Assembly (NCBI RefSeq): GCF_002846415.1
Contig: NZ_PJMX01000001.1
Span: 248,001 to 312,000, forward strand
Length of the DNA: 64,000 nt
Direction: 5' to 3'
Origin: Streptomyces sp. TLI_146
GTDB taxonomy: Bacteria; Actinomycetota; Actinomycetes; Streptomycetales; Streptomycetaceae
Below the pieces are notes generated by a model. It ran no database searches. It was given only the letters and a program-made list of their open reading frames with translations, and was not told the origin of the DNA. This document shows, in pieces, positions 44,476-53,783 of the stretch (its first letter is position 1; each line of letters opens with the position of its first letter). Made by a program: the position numbers and the translations under genes.

Positions 44476-46236
44476 ATGGCGATGGGGTCGAGTTCTGGGC
44501 GGGTGATCCCGCCGTTGACGGTGCGGATGGCGCGGGCCAGCAACCCGCGGGGGACCGCGGCGATGTGGGTGCGTGACCGGCTGGACGAGCTGTTCACGGA
44601 CGAGGATTTCGCTGATTGGTTTCCGGCCGACGGGAGGCGGGGGCTGTCGCCGGCGCGGCTGGCGATGGTGTCGGTGCTGCAGTACGCGGAGAACCTCACC
44701 GACCGGCAGGCCGCCGAAGCGGTCCGCTGCAGGCTGGACTGGAAGTACTGGCTCGGGCTCGAGCTGGATGATCCGGGCTTTGATTTCTCGGTGCTCAGCG
44801 AGTTCCGGGACCGGATGGCTCAGGACGGTCGGGCGGATCGACTGCGCGCCGTGATGATCGAGCACATGGTGGCGGCGGGCCTGGTCAAACGGCATGGGCA
44901 GATGCGCACGGACTCCACTCATGTACTGGCCGCAGCAAGGAAGTTGAACCGGGTGGAGCTCGTCGCGGAGACTCTGCGGGCCGCGCTGGAGGAACTCGCC
45001 GCCGCGGATGACGCGTGGCTGGCACCGATGGTCACTACCGGATGGGCAAAACGCTATGGGCGTCCGGCCCGCTACGGCCGGCTGCCCAAGGCGAAAGAGG
45101 ACTTGGCCGCGTACGTGTTGCTGGTCGGTGAGGACGGCATGCGGCTGCTCCGCTTGGTCTACCAGGACGGCGCTCCGCCCCGACTGCGTGCGCTGGTGCA
45201 GGTGCAGGTGCTGCGGCAGGTGTGGATCCAGCAGTACTGGTACGACGCGGACGGCCAGCTGAGCTGGCGCGGCCCGAAGGACAGCCACGACCGGCTCAGC
45301 CGACGCGGTGCCCCGCGACGCCTGGACGGACCGGGCGAGGGCAGCCCGGGCATCGGCACGGCGCGGTTGCCCTGGTCGAGCACAGAGACCGTCACTCCAC
45401 ACGACGCCGAGGCCCGCTTCGCCCACCGGCCGGGCAAGGCGGCCTGGGTCGGCTACAAAGATCATCAGACGGAAACCTGCGACTCCGACGGGCCGAACGT
45501 CATCGTCCACGTCACTACCCAGACGGCCCCCGAACAGGACATCTCGACGCTGGAACCGATCCATCGCGCCCTGGCTGAACGGGACCTGCTGCCGGCCCAG
45601 CACCTCGTCGATGCCGGCTACGTCTCCCCGGCCGCCATCCCGCAGGCGGCTGTCGACCACGGCGTCATGCCGCTCGGGCCGGTACGGCCGGGCTCTCCCC
45701 GTCTGCGCCACCCCGGCTTCGACAAGCAGGACTTCCACATCGACTGGGACCAGCACACCGCGACCTGCCCACGCGGCGTGACCAGCCCACCCTGGAACGA
45801 CACCCAGATCGCCGGCCAGCTCGGCCACTCGGTGCTCTTCCCCCGAGCCGCCTGCCGGGCCTGCGAGGACCGGCTCTCCTGCACCGGCAACACCGGCGGC
45901 CGCGGCCGCCATCTATTCCTCATGCCCCGCCCACAGCAGGAGATCCAAGACAGGGCCCGCGCCGAGCAGGAAACCCTTGCCTGGAAGGCCCGTTACGCGA
46001 TGCGTGCGGGCTGCGAGGCCACCGTCTCCGAGACCGTCCACGCCCATGGCCTGCGCCACTGCCGCTATCGCGGGCTGGCGAAGGTACACGTTCAGCACGT
46101 CCTCACCGCCGCCGGAACGAACATCATCCGGCTCAGCGAGTGCTTCCCGCCCGGCACCACACCCCCACGCACCCCACGGCCACTCACACCATTCCAACGC
46201 CTCTGCCAGAACACCGAAAATCCGCCCGCCGCTTGA
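44476..46236 (+). CDS. IS1182-family transposase
   Basis: This 586-residue DDE transposase has an N-terminal helical domain (LFTDEDFADWFPADGRRGLS, LQYAENLTDRQAAEAVRCRL) and the catalytic core: MRTDSTHVLAAARKLNRVEL with the first Asp, then LVDAGYVSPAAIPQA with the second. A Cys cluster follows (CRACEDRLSC). Near the end lies the conserved RAGCEATVSETVHAHGLRHC with the catalytic Glu. The ATG is chosen because GGAGGGG lies just upstream; an earlier frame-open start is possible. Complete and probably functional. Confidence 0.9.
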   Translation: MAMGSSSGRVIPPLTVRMARASNPRGTAAMWVRDRLDELFTDEDFADWFPADGRRGLSPARLAMVSVLQYAENLTDRQAAEAVRCRLDWKYWLGLELDDPGFDFSVLSEFRDRMAQDGRADRLRAVMIEHMVAAGLVKRHGQMRTDSTHVLAAARKLNRVELVAETLRAALEELAAADDAWLAPMVTTGWAKRYGRPARYGRLPKAKEDLAAYVLLVGEDGMRLLRLVYQDGAPPRLRALVQVQVLRQVWIQQYWYDADGQLSWRGPKDSHDRLSRRGAPRRLDGPGEGSPGIGTARLPWSSTETVTPHDAEARFAHRPGKAAWVGYKDHQTETCDSDGPNVIVHVTTQTAPEQDISTLEPIHRALAERDLLPAQHLVDAGYVSPAAIPQAAVDHGVMPLGPVRPGSPRLRHPGFDKQDFHIDWDQHTATCPRGVTSPPWNDTQIAGQLGHSVLFPRAACRACEDRLSCTGNTGGRGRHLFLMPRPQQEIQDRARAEQETLAWKARYAMRAGCEATVSETVHAHGLRHCRYRGLAKVHVQHVLTAAGTNIIRLSECFPPGTTPPRTPRPLTPFQRLCQNTENPPAA

Positions 46237-46414
46237 TCGAACGAAGATCACCAACAGCATCCGGAAATCTTGGATGAGCCGCACGAGATGGCCATTGACA
46301 ATCCCCCACCAACACCCCGTAACACCGTCCAGGGATCTCCAACCTCGCCCTCCAACCCTTTGGCACTGACGGCAGTCGAACGATCGCCCCATTCACAGCG
46401 CCCAGAAGCCTCAC

Positions 46415-47002
46415 ATGACCCTCCCGCCTTCCACCGACCTCCCCCAGCCCGAGGCATCCCGGCTTCCTCCCGGCGCAGCCGAGCTGCTTGAAGGGATGAC
46501 CGAGGAACAGACGGCGTTGACTCTTGGCCTGGGAGTGCTCGTGCAACGCGCTGCCGAAACCGAGTACATCCTGCACGGCCTCTACGCCCACCTCGGTGGC
46601 GTCGAACGACCCTATACAGACAAGCCCAGCGCCCCCGTCTCACACTTCATCGACAACGCCAAGCCCCGGCTGGCCGCAACCCCCAACGACCAGATCCCGG
46701 ACCAAGCCCGTTCCGCATTGCTGCACGACCTGAACCGATGCAGGGCCAGCTTCGATGCACGCAACCGGTACCTCCACAGATGCTGGGTGTTCGACGACGA
46801 AGTGCACGGATGGCGGACCGTCAAAGGAACAAAGGGCCTCAGCCGCCCAGAGATCAGTCTGGTCTCGAGCGATGACGTGTGGGACCCGGTCCGTGAGTTC
46901 GCCCGCCTGCGAGACAAGTTGATCGCGTGGGACGCCCACTTCTTCGGAACGCCCGACGATCCGGATATGGGGCTGTCTCCGACATCCTTGAAGCATCTGT
47001 GA
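46415..47002 (+). CDS. hypothetical protein
   Basis: This 195-residue soluble, mostly helical protein has LTLGLGVLVQRAAETEYILH, SFDARNRYLHRCWVFDDEVH and FARLRDKLIAWDAHFFG. The segment FDARNRYLHRCW with a conserved-looking RN.xxH resembles cytoplasmic proteins of the HEPN-like helical type (R...H), but the match is too weak to assign. The ATG at the start lacks a strong ribosome binding site. It lies directly downstream of the IS1182 element and is not part of it. Confidence 0.5.
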   Translation: MTLPPSTDLPQPEASRLPPGAAELLEGMTEEQTALTLGLGVLVQRAAETEYILHGLYAHLGGVERPYTDKPSAPVSHFIDNAKPRLAATPNDQIPDQARSALLHDLNRCRASFDARNRYLHRCWVFDDEVHGWRTVKGTKGLSRPEISLVSSDDVWDPVREFARLRDKLIAWDAHFFGTPDDPDMGLSPTSLKHL

Positions 47003-47225
47003 CACCAGTCCCTTGGGTGGCACGCAGCAGGCCCACCAACCGGAACTTCACCCCGGCTGATCGCTTCCACCCTCAGTGGCCCGCAGGCTCTGGGGAAGAC
47101 TCCCTGCGGCGCTGCAATCGCCGTCCAGCTCAGGTTCGCGCGGCTCAGGTTCGCGCGGCGCCGGCAGCCCGTCAGCAGACCAACCACGGCCCGGCGCGTC
47201 ACCGGTCCGAGGCAACCCAATCACC

Positions 47226-47703
47226 TCAACGAGGGGGTACCTGCGCCTTGCCCCGGCCTGTCCGCCCCTCAGGGCTGCGTCGCCTGATAGCCCCGCGGCG
47301 CGCCCGGACCGCCTTCTCTGACTCCGTCCTGTCACAGGCGGCACGCACCCGTGACAGGTTCTGCTCGATGATCTCCCGTGTGTCCGGGGGCAGTTCACGC
47401 CCCCTGAACAGCGGCACCAGACGGTTGGTGGAGGCCATGAACTTGTGGCAGGTGCCCACCAGGTCCAGGAACTCCAAGGTGCGGTCGATCGCCCGGACCA
47501 CCGGGGCCACTGGGCTCTCCTCCTGGTTCCTCATCGACTGCGGGCTGGGAGTCGCCGTGCGGACGCAGCCGCTCTATCTCCAAGGCGTCGTCCCCGATTT
47601 TGAACTGGATCTTCGTCTCGTCCAGGACCAGCTGACGGTCCTCGGCGACCAGCTCCTCGTACCGGGTGCGCGTGACGCTCCCGACCTTCGTACTCGCGGG
47701 CAT
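47226..47703 (-). pseudogene. internally deleted regulator-like protein (DUF6192-type)
   Basis: The N-terminal part reads RYEELVAEDRQLVLDETKIQ and GDDALEIERLRPHG. After a frame change near 47540 the C-terminal part reads SPVAPVVRAIDRTLEFLDLV and CHKFMASTNRLVPLFRGREL. In the Streptomyces proteins I recall with these ends, a DNA-binding middle of about 100-150 residues separates them. Here they are adjacent, so the middle is deleted. The extreme C-terminus is also degenerate. Confidence 0.5.
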
Positions 47704-48039
47704 GAAACCCACCCCCTGCGGTGCGGGGCGTCGACACTCCCATTGCCGGCGACAAGCCCCGGCCCCACCCCCGCAGCTCTACCCCGCCGACCGATCCACA
47801 ACAACCCGTGGCCACAGCTTGCGTGTACCGGCCTTCCAGTTCAGGTTCTTAGGGGGCGGCGTCGTCACCGGAGGACGAAGGCCTGGTCAGCCGCTCGGAC
47901 AGTGACAACACCACAGCCAAGACCGCGAGATGACCCAACCCGGGCGCGCAGTCCAGTGGGCAGGAAGATGCCCCGCTGGGGTTCCAGCGGGGCATCCATG
48001 GGAGCTGCTCAGCGCTACCTCATCGCCGATCGGTCCGGC
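47704..48039. other. gap with a terminator, otherwise no supported gene
   Basis: This 336-bp stretch lies between the deleted regulator and the SUKH immunity gene. It contains the hairpin at 47967-47996. Open frames on the plus strand have no coding character. Confidence 0.4.
47967..47996. terminator. hairpin after the SUKH immunity gene
   Basis: GATGCCCCGCTGG pairs perfectly over 13 bp with 47984-47996 across a 4-base loop. It lies about 45 bp downstream of the minus-strand immunity stop. Confidence 0.8.
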
Positions 48040-48534
48040 TCAGCCGCAATCGTGCGATGCCTGGACAACCCGGCGGCCTTCGCCGAGCGCGTAAGTACCG
48101 AAATCAGGGGCCAGGACCTCCATCGCCCCTCGGGCCGCGGCCTCCACGTCCCATACGAGAACCGGATACTCGCCGTCGGAGTCTGGCTGCGAGGAGTCGA
48201 GAACGACCGTTCCCCCCATGCCGTCGTACTCCACGGCAATCAAAGGATGCGGCATGCCCCATCGAACGCGTGCGTCCAACGTTTCGTAGGACGAGCCCCA
48301 AAGACGATCACCGCCTGCCTCAGTCTGGTATACGCCGAGGAACCCGGTTCCCCCGATATCGCAGGTTCCCAATTCCTCGAGGAGTCTGCGGTAGGACGGG
48401 GGGAACTTCAGGCCGAGATCGTTCTCCGCCGCAGCGATCATTTCCGGGGTGCAGCCATCCGCGTGGTTCGCGATGTCCTCACTGGCGCGCACCAGGTCGA
48501 TGAACTCATCGACCGCTTCCACTGCCGCCGTCAT
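48040..48534 (-). CDS. SMI1/KNR4 (SUKH) family immunity protein
   Basis: This 164-residue protein has the SUKH signature: GCTPEMIAAAENDLGLKFPP, then SYRRLLEELGTCDIGGTGFL, and later VLDSSQPDSDGEYPVLVWD. SUKH proteins are a major class of immunity proteins that block nuclease toxins. Its ATG overlaps the toxin's TGA (ATGA), so the pair is co-translated. It should protect the producer and sisters against the LHH nuclease tip encoded upstream. Confidence 0.85.
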   Translation of the reverse strand: MTAAVEAVDEFIDLVRASEDIANHADGCTPEMIAAAENDLGLKFPPSYRRLLEELGTCDIGGTGFLGVYQTEAGGDRLWGSSYETLDARVRWGMPHPLIAVEYDGMGGTVVLDSSQPDSDGEYPVLVWDVEAAARGAMEVLAPDFGTYALGEGRRVVQASHDCG

Positions 48535-51500
48535 CCGCCAAGCTCCTTGAGTCGATTCTTCCAGTACCGCTCCTTCCACAGCTTGAACTCCGGGCGGTCG
48601 ATCCCGCTGGGGATCTTCGTGCCGGACTTCCAGTGCAACTGGTGACTGTTCTTGCTGTGCATGGTGGCGGTCACCTCGGCGATCGGACCGTCCTGTGTCT
48701 GCAGCATGTGATGCAGGATGATCCAGTCGTCGTTGCGTGTGTACGGGGTGAGCCCCTGCTTCATCAGCTTGCGGTTGCTGCGCCCGTACTTGTCCTTGGG
48801 GGAAACATAGTCCAGGTCGAGCAGGTCATCGCGCTGGTAGACACGCTGGTCTTCGAAGCTGGACCGCTTCCAGAATTTGCAGCCCGAGTTGTGCACCAGC
48901 GCGGTGGCCGCGCCCGCCTCCACAAAGTAGGTGTGGATGCCGTTGACGGATAGGTTGAATACCTGTTGCTGTTCGGACCAGGTCTGGGTCGAGGTGACCT
49001 TGACCCAGGTGCCCGATGCGGTGCGTAGAAGAGCCCCGGGCCGGACCTTTCCGGCTGGGGTCCAGGTCTTCTGGTCCTCGAGCCAGAAGGGATGGCCCTC
49101 CGTCGCGGTGACGGTGCCGGTGGCTTGGCCCTTGTCTCCGTCGGTGTCGACGGTGAGTTTGACCAACTGCTTGCTGCCGTTGCCGGTGATGAGGTCGTCA
49201 GCTGCCCGTGCCCCGGTCTCGCCGGTTACCGGGTCGGCCGCCAGGACTTGGTCGCCGACCTTGATGCTTTCAATGGGCTTGGTGGTGCCGTTGGCCAGGA
49301 CCACCGGGGTGCCGGGGACGAAGCTATTGGTCTTGCACGCGGCGGCCATCGCCTCGTCGAGTCGCTTCGCCGAGGAGCCCTTGCCGCCGCCGAACAGCTT
49401 CTTGGTGTAGTTCCAGAGCTTGCTGCCGCCCTTGGTGGCCTTGCCGCCGTTGGCGACGCCGCCGCCCGGAATGATGCCGATGCAGGACGTGGCCGCGTCA
49501 ACGGCCTGTCCCTCCGCGCCGTACCACACGCAATTGCCCGCATTGGCGGCATTGCTCAGAATAGGGATGTTGGTGCTGCCGACACCATCGAGGGTTAGGT
49601 GGCCGACGTCCTTCCAGAAGGTCCCCCAGTCGAAGTCCTCGTCGTCGGCCGCAGCAGCGAGGGCTTCCATCATCTTCTGGAATTCGGCAGCCTCCTCCTG
49701 CTGCTTTGCGTTCTCGCGCTGTGCCTTGGCCTCGGCCTCCTTCTTGTCAGCGACGATCTTCCACGCGTCAACGGAGGCCTGATGGGCCGCATCCTTGTCC
49801 TTGCCGGCCTGGGTGGCGTCAGCACGGGCCTGGTTGGCAGCAGACCATGCCTCGTCGGCGCTGGCGTGGGCCCATGAAGCGGAGTTCTCCGCGCGCGCCG
49901 CAGAGGCCTCTGCCTCGCGGGCCGCGGTGTGAGCCTCTGCCTCAGCCTGGCGGGCACGCTTGGCAGAGGCCGCGGCGTCCTTCGCCGACGCCTCCGCCCG
50001 GTCGGCGGACTTCTCTGCTTCCCTGGCGAACGTGTCGGCCTGCGCGGCAAACTCCGCTGCCAGCTTCTTGTACTTCTCGGCCTCAGTGGCGGCCGTCTTT
50101 GCCCAGGCAGCGGCCTCCAGGGCCGTGTGTGCGTCCTTCTGCGCAGTCGCTGCGATGCCTGCGGCTTCGGCGATCAGGCGCTCGACCTGGGCCACATGGG
50201 CCGCGGCGAGGCCGTCCTTGCGCTGGGCCATGTACTGGCCTGTCTGGATGAACGCGTGCAGCAGCTGTGGCGGGCCTTCCAGCGCGATGCTCGCCGCGGC
50301 CTTGACCTCAGGTCCGCCGCTGCTCAGCAGCTGGGTGGCGCGCAGCCGTTCATCGGCGGCCCGGGACGCGTACTGCCCCTCGGTGAGGAACTTCAGCAGG
50401 GCTTGGGGGGAACCGTTGTCCAGCGCGGCCTTGGCGGCGCCCTTCACATTGGTGCCGCCCATACTGCTGGCCTGCACCACCTTCAGCTGGTAGTCCCCAG
50501 CAGCGGCTTCATGCTGGCCGGTGCGCAGAAACTCCTGAACGGTCTTTGTATCGCCGCCGAGTGCCTTCTCGGCCGCCTGCTTGACCGGCGGGACCAGGCC
50601 TTCCTCGGCCAGGCGCGCGACGCGTGCCCGGTCGTCCTGCTCGGCCGCGCGCTTCCAGCCCGAGCGTACGTATTCGCGTACCTCCTGGTCGGAGTCGGCA
50701 AGGGCGACGGCGGCGGCGGTCTGGCTCCAGGGGCCGCGTGCCTTCATGGCGAACATGGCCAGCTGACGGCCCTTGGCGACCACCTGGTCGTCCGGCACAC
50801 CAGGCTTAGCGGCATCCTGTGCGAGCTGGGCCGCCTGCGTGTCGAGGGCACTGGCTTCCTTGACCGCCTTGGCCTCGTCCGCCTTGCTCTTGTCATCTTC
50901 GGCCTTGAGGTCCTTGGCCCGCTGGACTGCCGCCGCGGTGCGGGTGGCGAGGTCCGCTGCTTCCGCCTTGCCTGCCAGTTCATGTGTCTGGCGCGCAGTC
51001 CTGACCGCCCTGTCCGCGACGGCTGCGGCGGCCTGGGCGGCCTCGGCATGCGTCTTGGCCTCTACTGAGGCTTTCCCCGACTTTTCTGCCTCGTCGGCGG
51101 CCTTGTCTGCTGCGGCAGCTGCATTGCGGGCATGCTGGGCGGCCTCCTGGGCTGCTGCACGTGCCTCCTTGGCCGCGGCGGCGGACTGGCGGGCCAGCGC
51201 GGAGGCCGCCCTGGCCGCCCGGGTCGCCTCGTTCGCGTACCGCTTGGCACGGGCGGAAGCCGCCCTAGCCTCGGCCGCGTGCTCATCGGCGACGCCGGCG
51301 AGCTGGCTCGCTTCCCCGGCGGCGTTGGCTGCGGCGTCCGCGTTGGCGCCGGCGCGCACCGCGGCGTCCGCGGCGTCTCCCGCCTCGGTTGCCGCTATGC
51401 CGGCCTGCGTCGCCGCGGCCCCGGAGTCGTCGGCGGCCTTCGCCGCATCCCGGGCTCGCTGGGCTGCCTGTCGCGCGGTCGAGGCCTTGGTCTTGTCGTT

Positions 51501-52583
51501 GGCGGTGTCGGCCGCCGCACTCTGGGCCCGGGCCGCGGCCTGAGCCGCACCGGCTGCCGCCGCGGCCGCCTGCGAGGCCGCACTCGCTGCGACTTGGGCC
51601 GACTGGGTCGCCTTGCGTGCTGCGGTGATCGCCTGCTGGGCGGCTTGTGCCGCGCCATTCGCCGCCTCTGCGGCCTGATTGGCCTTCTGCGCTGCCAGCG
51701 TGGCGTTCGCACCGGCTTGCGCCGTCTCCTTGGCTGCCTCTTCGGCCGCCTCCTTGGCGAGCTTCGATGCCTCAACTGCGCGGTCGGATGCCTCCTTGGC
51801 CTCGTCGGTCTCCCGCTTGGCCTGCTGCCCTGCCTCCTTGGCCTGCTGCGCAAGCTGTTCGACGGTGGCGCGCTCCTGATCCCGGGCACGGGCTACGTGC
51901 TGGCCCACCGCGATGAACTCGCGCACATCGTCGGCCGAGCCGGACAGTGCCAGCTGCGCTGCCTGCTTGGTCGCCGGCCCGCCGGTGCTCAAAATCTGGG
52001 TAGTCAGGAGCCGGTCGTCCGCCTCCAACGCCTTCTTCTGCGCTGTCTTGAGGAACTCGCGGACATCGTCGATCGAGCCGTTGAGGGCCTGCTGCGCGGC
52101 TCCCCTGACCACAGGGCCGCCGGTGCTGAGGATCTGGGTCACCTGCAGACGCTGATCTGCCTCCAGTGGCCTTTCCCAGCCGTCCTTCAGAAAGTTCTGC
52201 AGACTCTGCGGTGTCTTGAGCGCCTCGGTCGCCGCACCCCGCACATTGGGACCACTGAGCGAGATCATCTGCACGGTCTCGAGATAGTCGTCCGTGTGCT
52301 CGGCAGCGGGCTTTTCGCTGTCCAAGAAGCGCTTTACATCGGTGTCGGTGCCCAGCAGAGCCGCTTCTGCGGCCAGCCGCACAGCTGGACCGCCGTCCTT
52401 CCAGAACTGGACCACCCGGCCGCGGTCCGTCGCCGGAATCGGGGTGTTCCCCTCGTCATCATCCGTTCCCTCGACCGCATGGGCGGGAGTGATCCCGACC
52501 AGGCCGGCAAGGAGTGCAAGCGGCAGTGCACCTGCGCACACGGCCCGTATGCCTCGCGGCGGCCACTTCCCCTTCGATCTCAT
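48531..52583 (-). CDS. exported polymorphic toxin: ALF repeats, alanine-rich stalk, HINT domain, LHH nuclease tip
   Basis: This 1350-residue protein has a signal peptide (RAVCAGALPLALLAGLVGIT, cleavage after AHA). Four N-terminal ALF-type repeats follow (QILSTGGPVVRGAAQQALNG, ILSTGGPATKQAAQLALSG), then a long alanine-rich coiled coil. A second block of ALF repeats (SGWKRAAEQDD, SMGGTNVKGAAKAALDNG, SSGGPEVKAAASIALEG) precedes more coiled coil and a HINT domain (about 1080-1232: NSFVPGTPVVLANG, ATEGHPFWLEDQKTW, ATALVHNS). The last ~118 residues contain LMKQGLTPYTRNDDWIILHH and SKNSHQLHWKSG, the LHH/HNH-EndoVII nuclease tip (DNase). Start chosen at MRSKGKWPP; GTG or upstream GTG are alternatives. 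Intact. Confidence 0.88.
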   Translation of the reverse strand: MRSKGKWPPRGIRAVCAGALPLALLAGLVGITPAHAVEGTDDDEGNTPIPATDRGRVVQFWKDGGPAVRLAAEAALLGTDTDVKRFLDSEKPAAEHTDDYLETVQMISLSGPNVRGAATEALKTPQSLQNFLKDGWERPLEADQRLQVTQILSTGGPVVRGAAQQALNGSIDDVREFLKTAQKKALEADDRLLTTQILSTGGPATKQAAQLALSGSADDVREFIAVGQHVARARDQERATVEQLAQQAKEAGQQAKRETDEAKEASDRAVEASKLAKEAAEEAAKETAQAGANATLAAQKANQAAEAANGAAQAAQQAITAARKATQSAQVAASAASQAAAAAAGAAQAAARAQSAAADTANDKTKASTARQAAQRARDAAKAADDSGAAATQAGIAATEAGDAADAAVRAGANADAAANAAGEASQLAGVADEHAAEARAASARAKRYANEATRAARAASALARQSAAAAKEARAAAQEAAQHARNAAAAADKAADEAEKSGKASVEAKTHAEAAQAAAAVADRAVRTARQTHELAGKAEAADLATRTAAAVQRAKDLKAEDDKSKADEAKAVKEASALDTQAAQLAQDAAKPGVPDDQVVAKGRQLAMFAMKARGPWSQTAAAVALADSDQEVREYVRSGWKRAAEQDDRARVARLAEEGLVPPVKQAAEKALGGDTKTVQEFLRTGQHEAAAGDYQLKVVQASSMGGTNVKGAAKAALDNGSPQALLKFLTEGQYASRAADERLRATQLLSSGGPEVKAAASIALEGPPQLLHAFIQTGQYMAQRKDGLAAAHVAQVERLIAEAAGIAATAQKDAHTALEAAAWAKTAATEAEKYKKLAAEFAAQADTFAREAEKSADRAEASAKDAAASAKRARQAEAEAHTAAREAEASAARAENSASWAHASADEAWSAANQARADATQAGKDKDAAHQASVDAWKIVADKKEAEAKAQRENAKQQEEAAEFQKMMEALAAAADDEDFDWGTFWKDVGHLTLDGVGSTNIPILSNAANAGNCVWYGAEGQAVDAATSCIGIIPGGGVANGGKATKGGSKLWNYTKKLFGGGKGSSAKRLDEAMAAACKTNSFVPGTPVVLANGTTKPIESIKVGDQVLAADPVTGETGARAADDLITGNGSKQLVKLTVDTDGDKGQATGTVTATEGHPFWLEDQKTWTPAGKVRPGALLRTASGTWVKVTSTQTWSEQQQVFNLSVNGIHTYFVEAGAATALVHNSGCKFWKRSSFEDQRVYQRDDLLDLDYVSPKDKYGRSNRKLMKQGLTPYTRNDDWIILHHMLQTQDGPIAEVTATMHSKNSHQLHWKSGTKIPSGIDRPEFKLWKERYWKNRLKELGG

Positions 52584-53001
52584 CACATGGTTCTTTCTCG
52601 CTGGTTCAGTTGTCACCGAATTCTCGGCGCGGCGACCTTAACCGCCTCGACCTACGGGGATACGCGAGGTCGGCCCTGGACGCCAGCGGCCAGGCGTACG
52701 GGGTTTTAACTGCCGTGAAGCGGCTCGGGACCGAGCATCCGGCACGCTCTCACACACCAACTCGCCGCCGTTCACTGAAGTTTAGGAGTAGTTACGGGGC
52801 CCCATCCGACCGCCAGATCTCCCCTTGACACAGGTATAGGTATCTCCATGAAAGAGTAAAGAATCGTGCCCAACTTGTAACCTTGGAGCCCTCATTGGCT
52901 CACCTGCTGGCATAAGTGGTAAGTTCTGGGCCGCCTATGAGCCCGCCAATTCTTGCGGCTCAATCAAGGCTTTCTTCGAGCCACTCCTGAAAGGACCCTT
53001 G
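52584..53001. promoter_or_regulatory. divergent promoter region between the LHH toxin and a secreted-protein gene
   Basis: This 418-bp region feeds genes in both directions. It contains a consensus-like -35 TTGACA at about 52824 on the plus strand in an AT-richer stretch, without an obvious matching -10. No ORF here is supported. Confidence 0.4.
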
Positions 53002-53514
53002 GTGACACTTCGCACCCGGAAGAGGTTCATCGCCCCCATAGTCGCCACTGTCGCCGCGATCGGCGCCCTCAGCGCCGTTGCCCAGGCCGCCCCGACCACC
53101 ACTGCGACGGCCATCGCCAATACCGAGCCGCCCTCCGCTGTCGAGGACTTCAACTACCCCGGGGCGGACCGGATCCTCGCAGAGCAAGACCTCAAGCTTG
53201 GCAAGGGCGACGGTGGAATCCTCCTGACGGAATGCACCGCAGATTCCTGGAATATCAAGGTGGCGGCCATCAAGAACTGGGCCACTTCCGAGCACTGCTT
53301 CAAGACCCCAGGCAAGACCGGATACCTCTCACTGGAGGTCACCGGCACCTTCAGCATCCAGACCGCCGACCGCTCGGTGCGCGCAACCCTGACGTCCGAA
53401 GGCAAGAAGAAGACCGTCGACGCCCCGAAGGGCCTTGTGACGCCGGTAGGCGCCGGCGACATCCCGGGGGGCGGCAAGGACGCCACCCTCGTTGAACTCC
53501 GCGTCACCGGCTGA
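53002..53514 (+). CDS. secreted protein of unknown family
   Basis: This 170-residue protein has a signal peptide (RFIAPIVATVAAIGALSAVA, cleavage after QAA region at about residue 30). The mature part is beta-rich and begins FNYPGADRILAEQDLKLGKG. It continues TECTADSWNIKVAAIKN with two Cys that may pair (TEC, EHC), and ends LVTPVGAGDIPGGGKDATLV. The GTG start is set by AAAGGA six bases upstream; a TTG one codon earlier is too close to that site. It precedes the pseudoprotease gene on the same strand, and the two may function together at the cell surface. Confidence 0.65.
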   Translation: MTLRTRKRFIAPIVATVAAIGALSAVAQAAPTTTATAIANTEPPSAVEDFNYPGADRILAEQDLKLGKGDGGILLTECTADSWNIKVAAIKNWATSEHCFKTPGKTGYLSLEVTGTFSIQTADRSVRATLTSEGKKKTVDAPKGLVTPVGAGDIPGGGKDATLVELRVTG

Positions 53515-53783
53515 CCCGAGCCGCTACCGCAAACCGGCAAGCCCGGGACTCCGCCACCCCAGCACCACGGGACGCTGCCCGCGACAACATGCGCGGCCAA
53601 GCGCTGCGTGAAGTCCGCGCATCTACACCACTCGGTCCCGACGCCGCTCACAGCCGAACTCTGCGCATTCTTGCGACCGCATGCCTCCCGCACGCGCACG
53701 CCGCACGCCCACTGGACGCCCCACAGTCCTCTTCGCCGGCTGCCTGTGCCCGGCCCCGAATTTCTTTGTTTAAGGACCCCTTA

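Larger units (their letters stand above)
44267..46300. mobile_element. IS1182-family insertion sequence with asymmetric terminal repeats
   Basis: The ends share TGTCAATGGCCATCTC (44267-44282 and inverted at 46285-46300). Inside them a perfect 47-bp inverted repeat lies at 44332-44378 and 46238-46284. At the right end the two parts are contiguous; at the left they are separated by 49 bp. One transposase gene fills the interior. No target duplication is evident. Confidence 0.8.

Noticed and set aside
49929..52709. Long plus-strand ORFs opposite the LHH toxin stalk
   Set aside because: They are Leu/Gly/Arg-rich mirror images of the alanine-rich coiled coil.
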